A stretch of 42,479 nucleotides of DNA from Prevotella sp. UBA2444 (GTDB taxonomy: Bacteria; Bacteroidota; Bacteroidia; Bacteroidales; Bacteroidaceae): contig DDQK01000042.1 of assembly GCA_002342665.1 (NCBI GenBank), positions 1 through 42,479 of the forward strand, in the 5' to 3' direction. Numbering within the stretch: the first letter of the stretch is position 1; each line of letters opens with the position of its first letter. Both the position numbers and the translations under genes were made by a program. The notes under the pieces are model-generated. The model did no database searches, was not told the origin of the DNA, and saw nothing but the letters and a program-made list of their open reading frames with translations. Shown here one piece after another: positions 35,049-42,472 of the stretch.

Positions 35049-35597
35049 TCATATTGCCTTGATAAACTTAGCAGGATTGCCCCCTACTATCGTATTCGGG
35101 GCCACATTCTTGGTCACGACGGCACCTGCGGCCACCACGGCATTTTCGCCGATGGTCACGCCAGGCAGGATGATGGCTCCCACGCCTATCCAGGCATTGC
35201 GGCCGATGTGCACGGGCTTGCAGCGCAGCACCATGCGGTTGTCGAAGTCGTGGTTGTCGGTGACGATGCGCACGTTCGGGCCAATCATCACGCCGTCGTC
35301 GATGGTGATGCCGCCAGCCGCCATGCACGTCAGCGAGTGGTTCACGAACACGCCCTTGCCAATCTTCATCTGGCGGGCGAAGTCAATCTGAACGGGCGGC
35401 ATCAGATAGCTCGTCTTGTCGAGATTACCCGCAAACAGTTCTTCCTCCAGCGGGCGAATTTGCTCTGGCTGCGGAGCCGTGGTGTTAATCTTGAAACAAA
35501 TGTTGGCGCAGTCGGTCATGTGTTTGATAGCCTCTGCATACTCGGGTGTTGCCATATCGACATCAGCCCCTGATCTTAATTGCTCGAAAATATCCAT
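35049..35597 (-). CDS. Hexapeptide-repeat O-acetyltransferase (maltose/galactoside type)
   Basis: 182 residues (MDIFEQLRSGADVDM) with a left-handed beta helix of hexapeptide repeats: GITIDDGVMIGPNVRIVTD, then IGRNAWIGVGAIILPGVTIG and ENAVVAAGAVVTK, ending IVGGNPAKFIKAI. The catalytic His is probably that of NHDFDNR or VNHSLTC. It acetylates a sugar or related hydroxyl group using acetyl-CoA; the substrate is not known. It lies downstream of the second AraC regulator and carries copy 2 of the 70-bp promoter/operator. The start at 35597 leaves a 27-nt leader after the -7 box. Confidence 0.92.
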   Translation of the reverse strand: MDIFEQLRSGADVDMATPEYAEAIKHMTDCANICFKINTTAPQPEQIRPLEEELFAGNLDKTSYLMPPVQIDFARQMKIGKGVFVNHSLTCMAAGGITIDDGVMIGPNVRIVTDNHDFDNRMVLRCKPVHIGRNAWIGVGAIILPGVTIGENAVVAAGAVVTKNVAPNTIVGGNPAKFIKAI

Positions 35598-35620
35598 ATC
35601 CTTTGTCGGTTTCAAATCAC

Positions 35621-35690
35621 GCTGCAAAGGTACGACGAAAAAGGCAATCCGTCGTTACACGAATTGCCTCCAAACTTTCACATTTTGCCG
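35621..35690 (-). promoter_or_regulatory. 70-bp promoter/operator element, copy 2
   Basis: Near-identical to copy 1 at 31904-31973. The -7 box is TACCTTTG (35625-35632), and the 26-bp dyad (35643-35668) lies over the -33 region. It fills the gap between the AraC gene and the acetyltransferase gene and faces the latter. Confidence 0.72.
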
Positions 35691-35695
35691 TTTTG

Positions 35696-36508
35696 CTATT
35701 TTTGCCTATACTCCGACGGTGTTTTCCCCAGCGTTTTCTTCACATAGCGGGAGAAGTGCGAGGTGTTCTCAAAGTGCATCAGGTCTGACACCTCCGTCAG
35801 CGTCTTCGTCGTGTCATTGAGTAGCGACACCAGCTCGAAGGCAGCGTAGAACTGAATCCACTGCGAGGCGGGCAGGTTGGTGATGGTGCGGGCTACCTGC
35901 GAGAGATATTTCGGCGTGATGCAGAGCTTGTCGGCATAGAAGGCAACCTCGCGCTCCGTCCGTGCATGCTGTTGAGCCAGTGAGAGGAAACGGAGGAAGA
36001 TGCGGGCGGTATTGTCATTTGTCTCCATCTGCGACAGCCCGTGCTGGCACACCGTCCACAGGTCGAAGAGGAATATCTGCATCACGCGCCCCAGCACCTC
36101 GCGCTTAAACGAGTTGTCGGGCAACTCCAACCGCATGCGGAACAACCCGAAGTCAGCATTCATCAGCCGCAGGCTCTCATCATCAAGGTGGAACGACGGA
36201 TTGATGCGGATGAACAGGAAGCCCTTCGAGGCCCACACCATTTCGGGATTATACTGCTGCAGGAATCCCGGCGATGCCAACAGCACATCGGCCTCGAAAT
36301 CATCGGAATACGTCACGCTCTGTATCGTGTTCGACATCTGCCAAATCACCAGGTCGTCCTTCCTCGACGTAAACACGTTCTTCCCGTCAGAGAACGACAT
36401 CTCGCCCTGCCTCATCAACAGGTGGACGTGATAGCTGCCCGTAAACTCACCAGGCAGCGGTCCGTCTGTCTTGCAATGTATCAATGCGCATCCGTAGTTA
36501 TCTTCCAT
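35696..36508 (-). CDS. AraC-family transcriptional regulator
   Basis: An approximately 270-residue AraC/XylS regulator: N-terminal sensing domain (HVHLLMRQGEMSFSDG) and C-terminal double HTH (REVAFYADKLCITPKYLSQV, then LTEVSDLMHFENTSHFSRYV and KKTLGKTPSEYRQK). I chose ATG 36508 because the -7 box at 36527-36534 overlaps the alternative start at 36529. It directly precedes the acetyltransferase gene. The shared 70-bp element suggests it also controls the SDR gene 4 kb away (inference). Confidence 0.9.
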   Translation of the reverse strand: MEDNYGCALIHCKTDGPLPGEFTGSYHVHLLMRQGEMSFSDGKNVFTSRKDDLVIWQMSNTIQSVTYSDDFEADVLLASPGFLQQYNPEMVWASKGFLFIRINPSFHLDDESLRLMNADFGLFRMRLELPDNSFKREVLGRVMQIFLFDLWTVCQHGLSQMETNDNTARIFLRFLSLAQQHARTEREVAFYADKLCITPKYLSQVARTITNLPASQWIQFYAAFELVSLLNDTTKTLTEVSDLMHFENTSHFSRYVKKTLGKTPSEYRQK

Positions 36509-36526
36509 CGCTTCCAAACTTTTTTG

Positions 36527-36534
36527 CAAAATTA
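36527..36534 (-). promoter_or_regulatory. -7 element of the second AraC gene
   Basis: Minus-strand TAATTTTG, 18 bp before ATG 36508. No -33 TTTG at the right distance. Confidence 0.45.
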
Positions 36535-36640
36535 GTCATTTCTGATAAATTCCCACGATTATTGCGTAACTTTAACTTTTGTTGAAGTTAGACTGTCGGT
36601 TTTTTTTGTGAGATTCCTCCTGTTTATGGAAAATTATTCG

Positions 36641-36648
36641 TAATTTTG
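36641..36648 (+). promoter_or_regulatory. -7 element of the M15 peptidase gene
   Basis: TAATTTTG, 21 bp before ATG 36670. The -33 region is not well conserved. Confidence 0.5.
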
Positions 36649-36669
36649 CGCCCAAAATTGGAAACATAT

Positions 36670-37425
36670 ATGAAAAAGAAGAAACTATGGATGCTGACCG
36701 CCATCCTGACTTGCGGTCTTACGCTGACAGCGTGCAGCAACAGTGATAATACAACGACAGCAGACTTGACGGTGCTCACCGAGTGGCAGGCCGGAAAGAC
36801 CGTCTCGGACGATGTCGTGGTAGCCTACGGAGGCCTTGACAAGTGCTTCGCTGCGGAACCTATCCCCGATGGTGTGTGGGCAAGGATGCAGGGAAAGACT
36901 TATAAGGAGAACCCGTACATCGGGCGTGACGATCTGCGCCATATCCGTGCGCTGCACTGGGACTATGATAATCAGATGCATGTAGGCGAGATGATCTGCA
37001 ACAAGGAGATTGCCGACCGTGTGGCCCGTATCCTGCGCCAGCTCTTCGATGCCAAGTACCCCATCCAGCGGATGCTGCTGCCCGATGTCTATGACGCTGA
37101 CGACGAAACTCAGATGCGTGACAACAACTCGTCGTGCTTCTGCTACCGCGCCATCGCAGGCTCCACCAAACTCTCGAAGCATGCCCGCGGGCTGGCAGTG
37201 GACATCAATACGCTCTATAATCCCTACTACAAGGACAGAGAAGACGGCACCCGCTTCATCCAGCCTGCTACGGCTGCCGAATACTGCGACCGCACAAAGT
37301 CATTCTCCTATAAGATAGACCACGACGACCTCTGCTTCAAGCTCTTCACCGAGGCAGGCTTTGAGTGGGGCGGTGACTGGACATCGTGTAAGGACTTCCA
37401 GCATTTCGAGTTGATTGAAGAGTAG
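36670..37425 (+). CDS. M15-family D-Ala-D-Ala carboxypeptidase-like lipoprotein
   Basis: An approximately 251-residue lipoprotein (lipobox LTAC, Cys22). The C-terminal half is an M15_4-type zinc peptidase: SKHARGLAVDINTLYNP supplies the first His and Asp ligands, and GFEWGGDWTSCKDFQHFE supplies the last His with the conserved FxWGGxW. It probably trims peptidoglycan peptides in the periplasm. The next gene, a nitroreductase, follows within 21 bp, so the two are likely co-transcribed up to the terminator at 38037. Confidence 0.9.
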   Translation: MKKKKLWMLTAILTCGLTLTACSNSDNTTTADLTVLTEWQAGKTVSDDVVVAYGGLDKCFAAEPIPDGVWARMQGKTYKENPYIGRDDLRHIRALHWDYDNQMHVGEMICNKEIADRVARILRQLFDAKYPIQRMLLPDVYDADDETQMRDNNSSCFCYRAIAGSTKLSKHARGLAVDINTLYNPYYKDREDGTRFIQPATAAEYCDRTKSFSYKIDHDDLCFKLFTEAGFEWGGDWTSCKDFQHFELIEE

Positions 37426-37446
37426 ACGAACGCAGACAACAATAGT

Positions 37447-37962
37447 ATGATGGATTTCATTGAATTAGCAAAGAGCAGGTACTCCTGCAAGAAGTTTGAC
37501 TCGCGTCAGATCAGTAAGGAACAACTGGACAATATTCTTGAGGCTGGCCGACTGGCTCCCACGGCCAAAAATCTGCAGGAGCAGCACGTCTATGTGGTGC
37601 AGTCGGCAGAGGGAATCGCCAAGATTGATGCGCTCACGCCGTGCCGATATGGTGCGCCGACGATGCTCATCGTGGCCTTCGACAAGAATAATGTGTTTAC
37701 CTATCCCGGTCAGAAATATGACTCGGGTATCGAGGATGCATCTATCGTGACCACCCACATGATGCTCTGTGCAAAGAGCGTGGGTGTGGACAGTTGCTGG
37801 GTGAACTTCTTCGACCCTGACAAGATGGCCGAAGCCTTCCAGTTGCCAGAGAACGAAGAGATTCTGACGTGCCTGGCACTCGGCTATGCAGCAGAGGGCG
37901 CTGGGCCACTGGCCAACCACAACAGCCGCAAGCCGATTGAAGAGACGGTGACGTATCTGTAA
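37447..37962 (+). CDS. Nitroreductase-family protein
   Basis: A 171-residue FMN-dependent oxidoreductase. Family marks: FIELAKSRYSCKKFDSRQIS with the FMN-binding Arg/Ser region, EAGRLAPTAKNLQEQHVYVV, and the C-terminal ALGYAAEGAGPLANHNSRKP. It reduces nitro groups or related electron acceptors with NAD(P)H; the natural substrate is unknown. It could start at 37447 or 37450. Its end meets a decayed Hsp20 fragment on the other strand. Confidence 0.92.
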   Translation: MMDFIELAKSRYSCKKFDSRQISKEQLDNILEAGRLAPTAKNLQEQHVYVVQSAEGIAKIDALTPCRYGAPTMLIVAFDKNNVFTYPGQKYDSGIEDASIVTTHMMLCAKSVGVDSCWVNFFDPDKMAEAFQLPENEEILTCLALGYAAEGAGPLANHNSRKPIEETVTYL

Positions 37963-38038
37963 CCTTCTCCTCCGGCTCAGTCTTAGGCATCGTGATGGTC
38001 AGGATGCCGTCCTCCACCTTATCTCCACCGAAAGGCTG
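37963..38038 (-). pseudogene. Remnant of an Hsp20 (alpha-crystallin) gene
   Basis: On the minus strand one frame reads GGDKVEDGILTITMPKTEPE, matching the C-terminal end of the alpha-crystallin domain and the start of the tail of small heat-shock proteins. The rest of the gene is absent. The fragment sits between the nitroreductase stop and its terminator. Confidence 0.5.
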
Positions 38039-38075
38039 ACAGCAGACAATAAACCTGCTGCCAGTCTTTTTTTTC
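38037..38075 (+). terminator. Terminator after the nitroreductase gene
   Basis: TGACAGCAG (38037-38045) pairs with CTGCTGCCA (38055-38063), with one mismatch, followed by a run of eight or nine T: a standard intrinsic terminator for the M15-nitroreductase transcript. Confidence 0.75.
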
Positions 38076-38119
38076 GTGTCAACAAGTAAGGATGCTTCTC
38101 ATCCTCGGAGTCATCGACT

Positions 38120-38779
38120 TCAGTCGCTTTGCTCGTCAAAGAACGAGCCTTTAGGCATGGCGGCATCCTGGGCCACGCAGCAGTTGTAGCGTTCGCGGCT
38201 GCGGCGTTCGCGGGCAAACATGGCGCGGGTGCCCTCGATGTCCTGATGGAACTCCATGTGCTCGTCGATGGCAAAGGAGTGGGCCATCGTCTCCACGTCG
38301 AGGTTGTCGGTGCCGATGAGTGTAAACGTCCAGCCCTGCTTCTTCAGCTTCTCGATCATCGTGCGAACCATCTTCAGCGTCCATTCCTCGCTGCTGTTCT
38401 CCTCACCGTCGGTGATGATGGTCACGAGCACGTGATCACCGTCCTCCGTTTGAGCCATCACCTTCGAGATACCCTTGCCGATGGCATCGTAGAGGGGTGT
38501 GCCGCCGCTGGGGTTGTAGGCTCGCCAGCTAAGATCGCGGGTCTTCAGGGCGGCGGTGTCGTCATAGTGCCAGGTGGTGTGACCACTGTCGAAGGTGAGC
38601 AGGGTGACGAACTGTACCTGGTCGGGGAATTTCTTCTGCATCTGGCGTACGGTCTGCAGGGTCTCGTTCATGCCCGTGAAGGCCTGCTTGCGGATGATGG
38701 ACATCGAGCCACTCTCGTCAACGATAATCAGGTTGTGGACTCTTTTAGTTGGTAATGGATCTTGCATAATCTTTGTCAT
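38120..38779 (-). CDS. VWA-domain protein
   Basis: A 219-residue cytoplasmic von Willebrand factor A domain. The metal-ion-dependent adhesion site is complete: VDESGSMS (DxSxS), the Thr in PSGGTPLYDAIG, and ITDGEENSS. It lacks a signal peptide and membrane segment, so it is probably an intracellular scaffold. The C-terminus is Arg-rich (RERRSRERYNCC). It is divergent from the sigma-like/A1S_2505 fusion gene with 126 bp between them, which hints at a shared system. Function unknown. Confidence 0.85.
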   Translation of the reverse strand: MTKIMQDPLPTKRVHNLIIVDESGSMSIIRKQAFTGMNETLQTVRQMQKKFPDQVQFVTLLTFDSGHTTWHYDDTAALKTRDLSWRAYNPSGGTPLYDAIGKGISKVMAQTEDGDHVLVTIITDGEENSSEEWTLKMVRTMIEKLKKQGWTFTLIGTDNLDVETMAHSFAIDEHMEFHQDIEGTRAMFARERRSRERYNCCVAQDAAMPKGSFFDEQSD

Positions 38780-38880
38780 AATCGTAAATTTTTAATTGGT
38801 GAATGTTCAATGTTTAAGACGTCTTTTATCTCTTTGAAGAAGAATTTGGAGAAAAATTAAGCGCGAACGAGATTTTTTTG

Positions 38881-38888
38881 TAATTTTG
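38881..38888 (+). promoter_or_regulatory. -7 element of the sigma-like fusion gene
   Basis: TAATTTTG, 17 bp before ATG 38906. No TTTG at the proper -33 distance. Confidence 0.5.
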
Positions 38889-38905
38889 TAGCAAAATTCT
38901 TTTGT

Positions 38906-40048
38906 ATGTATCATCAGAGACTGTCAGACGAGGCTATTATCAACGGATTCCGAAGGGGAGATGCCGACATCATCAGGGAGTACTTCTACGGATATTGTCA
39001 GGCAGGCTATTATATCTTTGACCAGCGTTATCAGCTGAGCGAGAAAGAAAATCTGGATTTTATGTCGCTGGCTCACCAGTATGCCATCTACCTGATGGAG
39101 CACGACTGGAAGCCGCTGGAGGATCACTCGCCCGAGGTGAGTCTGAAGACATGGCTCATCAACGGATTCCGCTATGTGGTGCTCGATGCGCTGAAGTGGT
39201 ATCGCCGCGAGTACGGCAGCATCACGTTCGAGGACTATCTGCGGTCGTTTGACGTGACTAGCGACCTGCGACTACAGTTCAACCGGATGGTGGAGGACGT
39301 GTGCGACCATGCACCGCTCAGCCGTCAGGAGCGGATGATTATCAACATGCTGCTGTTGCGAGGCTTCAAGGGGAAAGAAATTGCGGCAGAGCTGGGCATG
39401 ACTCCCTCGGCCATCTCGCAGAAGTACAAGAAGTTGAAGGAGGACATCATCGTGCCGTATTTCAAGAAGAACTTCGATATGGACTTGGACATGCCGGAGG
39501 TGATGGACGAAAGGCTACGGGTAGGCGAGCAAGGCTCGGGAATGATGGGCACCCTTCGAAGAGAGGCCCCGATGGGCGAGGCTTCGATGCCGGCACCGAC
39601 CATGCAAGGCTCTTTGGCCGACAGTTTCGAATCGATGGCTTACGAGGATATGGATTTTATCAAAGAAGATATTATGGAACAGAAACGTACAACACCAGAG
39701 TTTATCACGTCGCTGGAGCCGAACGAGATTTTCGTGTTCGGCAGCAACTTGAAGGGTATGCACGGCGGCGGTGCGGCCTACATCGCCTACCGCAAGTTTG
39801 GAGCCATCATGGGCCAGGGCGTTGGCCTGCAAGGACAGAGCTATGCCATCCCCACGATGCAGGGCGGCGTGGAAACCATCCGTCCGTATGTGGATGAATT
39901 CATCGAGTTTGCCAAGCAGCACCCAGAGCTGACTTTCCTCGTCACTCGCATCGGCTGCGGCATCGCCGGCTTCACCGACGAAGAAATCTCCCCGCTGTTC
40001 GAGGCTGCGCATGAGGTTGAGAATATCGTGCTGCCTCCGAATTGGTAA
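38906..40048 (+). CDS. Sigma-70-like protein fused to an A1S_2505/macro-like domain
   Basis: A 380-residue fusion. Residues about 8-105 resemble sigma region 2 (SLKTWLINGFRYVVLDALKWYRREY). Residues about 120-182 form region 4 with an HTH (GKEIAAELGMTPSAISQKYK). A Met/Glu-rich linker follows. Residues about 262-380 match the A1S_2505 phage-protein type (EFITSLEPNEIFVFGSNLKG, MHGGGAAYIAYRKFGA, GCGIAGFTDEEISPLF), related in look to macro domains that handle ADP-ribose. I infer a transcription factor whose output is tied to an ADP-ribose-type ligand. The next genes, an ADP-ribosylglycohydrolase remnant and a Nudix hydrolase, agree with this. Domain calls are from motifs; the role is a guess. Confidence 0.75.
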   Translation: MYHQRLSDEAIINGFRRGDADIIREYFYGYCQAGYYIFDQRYQLSEKENLDFMSLAHQYAIYLMEHDWKPLEDHSPEVSLKTWLINGFRYVVLDALKWYRREYGSITFEDYLRSFDVTSDLRLQFNRMVEDVCDHAPLSRQERMIINMLLLRGFKGKEIAAELGMTPSAISQKYKKLKEDIIVPYFKKNFDMDLDMPEVMDERLRVGEQGSGMMGTLRREAPMGEASMPAPTMQGSLADSFESMAYEDMDFIKEDIMEQKRTTPEFITSLEPNEIFVFGSNLKGMHGGGAAYIAYRKFGAIMGQGVGLQGQSYAIPTMQGGVETIRPYVDEFIEFAKQHPELTFLVTRIGCGIAGFTDEEISPLFEAAHEVENIVLPPNW

Positions 40049-40059
40049 GATATAAAGAT

Positions 40060-40246
40060 ATGTTAGGAGCAATCATTGGTGACATACGTTGCTCTCGGTG
40101 CTGATGCAGATACGCTTGGTGCCATCGTTGGGAGCATAGCTGAAGCCATCTGGGGCATACCTGAATCTATGAAGAAGGAGATTATGGCCTATCTGCCCGA
40201 TGAGATGAAGAAGGTGATGAAACTGTTTTATGAACACATCAAATAG
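40060..40246 (+). pseudogene. ADP-ribosylglycohydrolase remnant with internal deletion
   Basis: The start MLGAIIGDI is the typical N-terminus of ADP-ribosylglycohydrolases. The frame then breaks. Another frame, from about 40079, gives the C-terminal end: YVALGADADTLGAIVGSIAE followed by AIWGIPESMKKEIM, with the metal-binding DAD. Everything between, several hundred bp including the N-terminal metal ligands, is missing. It lies 11 bp after the fusion gene and 6 bp before the Nudix gene, so the full locus was probably an operon. A 55-residue product from GTG 40079 is possible but unlikely to be active. Confidence 0.75.
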
Positions 40247-40252
40247 AAGTTT

Positions 40253-40690
40253 ATGGCATACACATACAAATATCCGCGACCAGCGGTGACGGCTGATTGC
40301 ATAGTTGTCACAAAAGAGATAGAGCCCAAGGTTCTGCTGATAGAACGTGGTGATGAACCATTCAAAGGATGCTGGGCATTCCCTGGTGGTTTCATGAATA
40401 TGGATGAGACTACGGAACAATGTGCTATCCGTGAACTGGAGGAAGAAACAGGCTTGAAAGTGAGTGAAGTACATCAGATAGGTGCTTACTCCAAAGTTGA
40501 TCGTGACCCAAGAGGAAGGACGGTCACGGTGGCTTATCTCGCTATCATTGATGCACCGATGGCTGTCAGCGGTCAGGATGATGCTGCAAAGGCACAATGG
40601 TTTCCACTTTCCGCATTACCAGAATTGGCTTTTGACCATGATGAGATTATGAGGGATGCCATCAAGAAATATGAGGAGATTGTGAAATGA
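40253..40690 (+). CDS. Nudix hydrolase
   Basis: A 145-residue Nudix enzyme. The Nudix box is complete: GGFMNMDETTEQCAIRELEE followed by ETGL, fitting Gx5Ex7REUxEExGU. The N-terminus (YKYPRPAVTADCIVV) and the later RDPRGRTVTVAYLA segment resemble ADP-ribose pyrophosphatases and NrtR-type Nudix domains. It probably cleaves ADP-ribose or a related NDP-X compound. It directly follows the ADP-ribosylglycohydrolase remnant. Confidence 0.92.
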   Translation: MAYTYKYPRPAVTADCIVVTKEIEPKVLLIERGDEPFKGCWAFPGGFMNMDETTEQCAIRELEEETGLKVSEVHQIGAYSKVDRDPRGRTVTVAYLAIIDAPMAVSGQDDAAKAQWFPLSALPELAFDHDEIMRDAIKKYEEIVK

Positions 40691-40699
40691 CGGTTTGAT

Positions 40700-41263
40700 A
40701 TGATAGAAGTACGAGAAGCAACGAAGAATCAGGCGGCAGAGATAGCACGGCTGATTATGACGGCCATGACGGATGAGTGCTGCCTGTACTATTGTGCTGA
40801 CGGATGCAGTCTGGGGGCTTTCCGCAAAATGATGACCTATCTTGTGAATCGGGAGGACTCGCAGTACAGTTATCGGAATACGCTGGTGGCGATGGATGGA
40901 GAAAAGGTGGTTGGCATCTCGGTGAGTTATGACGGCGGCATGCTTCGTGAGTTGCGGCGCATATTCATCGAGGCTGCCAAGGAGTATGTCGGCAAGGACA
41001 ATTCCGGCATGGATGATGAGACACAGGCCGGAGAACTCTACCTCGACTCACTGGCAGTACTGCCCGAGTATCGCAGACAGGGCATTGCCAAGCGGCTGAT
41101 TCAGGCTACGAAGGAAAAGGCTGACGCGATGCATCTGCCCTGTGTCGGTCTCTTGGTAGATAAAGGTAACCCTGACGGAGAGGCACTATATTCTTCTGTT
41201 GGTTTCAGATACGTAAACGACAGCCGTTGGGGAGGACACGAAATGAAACATTTGATATTGTAA
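40700..41263 (+). CDS. GNAT-family N-acetyltransferase
   Basis: 187 residues with the GNAT core: MIEVREATKNQAAEIARLIM at the N-terminus, LYLDSLAVLPEYRRQGIAKRLI carrying the acetyl-CoA-binding R-x-x-G-x-A/G, and ALYSSVGFRYV near the end. Substrate unknown. Lies 9 bp after the Nudix gene and 4 bp before a second GNAT gene. Confidence 0.9.
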   Translation: MIEVREATKNQAAEIARLIMTAMTDECCLYYCADGCSLGAFRKMMTYLVNREDSQYSYRNTLVAMDGEKVVGISVSYDGGMLRELRRIFIEAAKEYVGKDNSGMDDETQAGELYLDSLAVLPEYRRQGIAKRLIQATKEKADAMHLPCVGLLVDKGNPDGEALYSSVGFRYVNDSRWGGHEMKHLIL

Positions 41264-41267
41264 ATGT

Positions 41268-41747
41268 ATGGATGCTAATGTAGTGATTCGCAAGGCAGAA
41301 CGGAAGGACGTGCCGTTGCTGCTGGAGTTTATCAGGGGCATCGCCCGATATGAGAAGATGGAGAACGAGGTGATTGCCTCGCCGGAAGTGCTGGAGCGGG
41401 AGATGTTTGATGAGCACAGGGCAGAGGCGGTGTTTGCCGTGGTGGATGGGCGTGAGGTGGGCTTCGCGCTCTATTTCTACAACTTCTCCACGTTCATCGG
41501 GCATTCGGGACTGTACTTAGAGGACTTGTTCGTATGGCCAGAAGAACGAGGGAAAGGATATGGAAAGGCATTGCTGCTGCATCTGGTGAAGATAGCACGC
41601 GAGCACCATTGCGGACGGATGGAGTGGACGTGTCTCTACTGGAATCAGCCAAGCATAGATTTCTATCTCTCGCTCGGAGCTGTGCCGATGAAGGAGTGGA
41701 CGGTGTATCGGCTGGATGCTGCAGCAATAGAACGGTTAAGTCGATAA
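41268..41747 (+). CDS. GNAT acetyltransferase, SSAT (diamine acetyltransferase)-like
   Basis: 159 residues closely resembling spermidine/spermine N1-acetyltransferase and thialysine acetyltransferase: LLLEFIRGIARYEKMENEV, VGFALYFYNFSTFIGHSGLY, LEDLFVWPEERGKGYGKALL, and WTCLYWNQPSIDFYLSLGA. The Glu in YLEDLFV and the Tyr of IDFY are family landmarks. It probably acetylates a small amine or polyamine. It overlaps the convergent small gene at 41736 by 12 bp. Confidence 0.9.
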   Translation: MDANVVIRKAERKDVPLLLEFIRGIARYEKMENEVIASPEVLEREMFDEHRAEAVFAVVDGREVGFALYFYNFSTFIGHSGLYLEDLFVWPEERGKGYGKALLLHLVKIAREHHCGRMEWTCLYWNQPSIDFYLSLGAVPMKEWTVYRLDAAAIERLSR

Positions 41748-41969
41748 TAGGTCGCTGATTCGGTCCTCTCTGATGATCTTGGGAGCAGACTTGCCCGCTA
41801 ACACCAAAATCTTCTTGCCATCGCGGTAGATGTGCAACTGGCGTGAGCGGACTACGGCTGTCATTTCGGGGTCATCCTGTATGGCTACCCAAAGAGGATG
41901 ATAGATGCCATCCTCATCGAATAGCTTCCGTTGCAGGTGGGAGCACATATTGATGGTGTCGATGGTCAT
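41736..41969 (-). CDS. Small hypothetical protein
   Basis: A 77-residue protein, MTIDTINMCSHLQRKLFDED, with a beta-rich tail (RSRQLHIYRDGKKILVLAGK). It lies 7 bp downstream of the cupin gene on the same strand, so the two are probably co-transcribed. I cannot assign a family. Its 3' end overlaps the convergent GNAT gene. Confidence 0.55.
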   Translation of the reverse strand: MTIDTINMCSHLQRKLFDEDGIYHPLWVAIQDDPEMTAVVRSRQLHIYRDGKKILVLAGKSAPKIIREDRISDLLST

Positions 41970-41976
41970 ATATCAC

Positions 41977-42318
41977 TTATTTCAGGAAGTCCTCACGCAT
42001 AGGGCTGAAGGTGTCGATAAGAACACCTGCCTCCTGGCAGACACAGCCGTGCGGCAGGTTAGGAGCCACATAATAGCCATCGCCAGCCCTGAGAACCTGT
42101 TTCTTGTCACCGATGGTCACTTCAAAGCAGCCGCTGGCCACGTAGGTACTTTGGGTGTGGGGATGTTGATGAAGGGTTCCGACAGCTCCCTGCTCGAACT
42201 TCACTTTTACCATCATCAGGTGCTCGTCGTAGCCCATAATCTGGCGTACTATGCCCTCACCGGCATCCTGCCATTGGATGTCGGAGGCTATTTGGTAGGT
42301 ATCGCTTGTCTTTTCCAT
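41977..42318 (-). CDS. Cupin-domain protein
   Basis: A 113-residue single-domain cupin. Motif 1 is GTLHQHPHTQSTYVASGCFEV, giving the His-x-His-x and Glu-type metal ligands; motif 2 is GDGYYVAPNLPHGCV. It probably binds a metal and acts on, or senses, a small molecule; related small cupins are annotated as pectin-degradation (KdgF-like) proteins. I chose ATG 42318; a TTG further up lies inside the -7 box. Confidence 0.88.
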   Translation of the reverse strand: MEKTSDTYQIASDIQWQDAGEGIVRQIMGYDEHLMMVKVKFEQGAVGTLHQHPHTQSTYVASGCFEVTIGDKKQVLRAGDGYYVAPNLPHGCVCQEAGVLIDTFSPMREDFLK

Positions 42319-42342
42319 AAGTCGAATTTGATGTTTCGTTTG

Positions 42343-42350
42343 CAAAAGTA
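42343..42350 (-). promoter_or_regulatory. -7 element of the cupin gene
   Basis: Minus-strand TACTTTTG, 24 bp before ATG 42318. No TTTG at the -33 distance. Confidence 0.5.
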
Positions 42351-42373
42351 ATCAATTTATTTCAGAACTGAGC

Positions 42374-42472
42374 ATGATTAAAAAGAAATCTGGTGCTAAG
42401 TTTACTGAGAATGAACGGAAATGGTTTGGCAAACTGAACAAATTGGCCAAAAACAATAAGGTTCTTGCTTAG
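42374..42472 (+). CDS. Very small predicted protein
   Basis: ATG 42374 opens a complete 32-codon frame (MIKKKSGAKFTENERKWFGK and on to NNKVLA), strongly basic, with no recognised family. It is divergent from the cupin gene, with its start close to the cupin promoter. It could be real or chance. Confidence 0.3.
   Translation: MIKKKSGAKFTENERKWFGKLNKLAKNNKVLA

Noticed and set aside
40073..40597. Minus-strand frame over the glycohydrolase remnant and Nudix gene
   Set aside because: Antisense to a complete Nudix box; no supporting motif.
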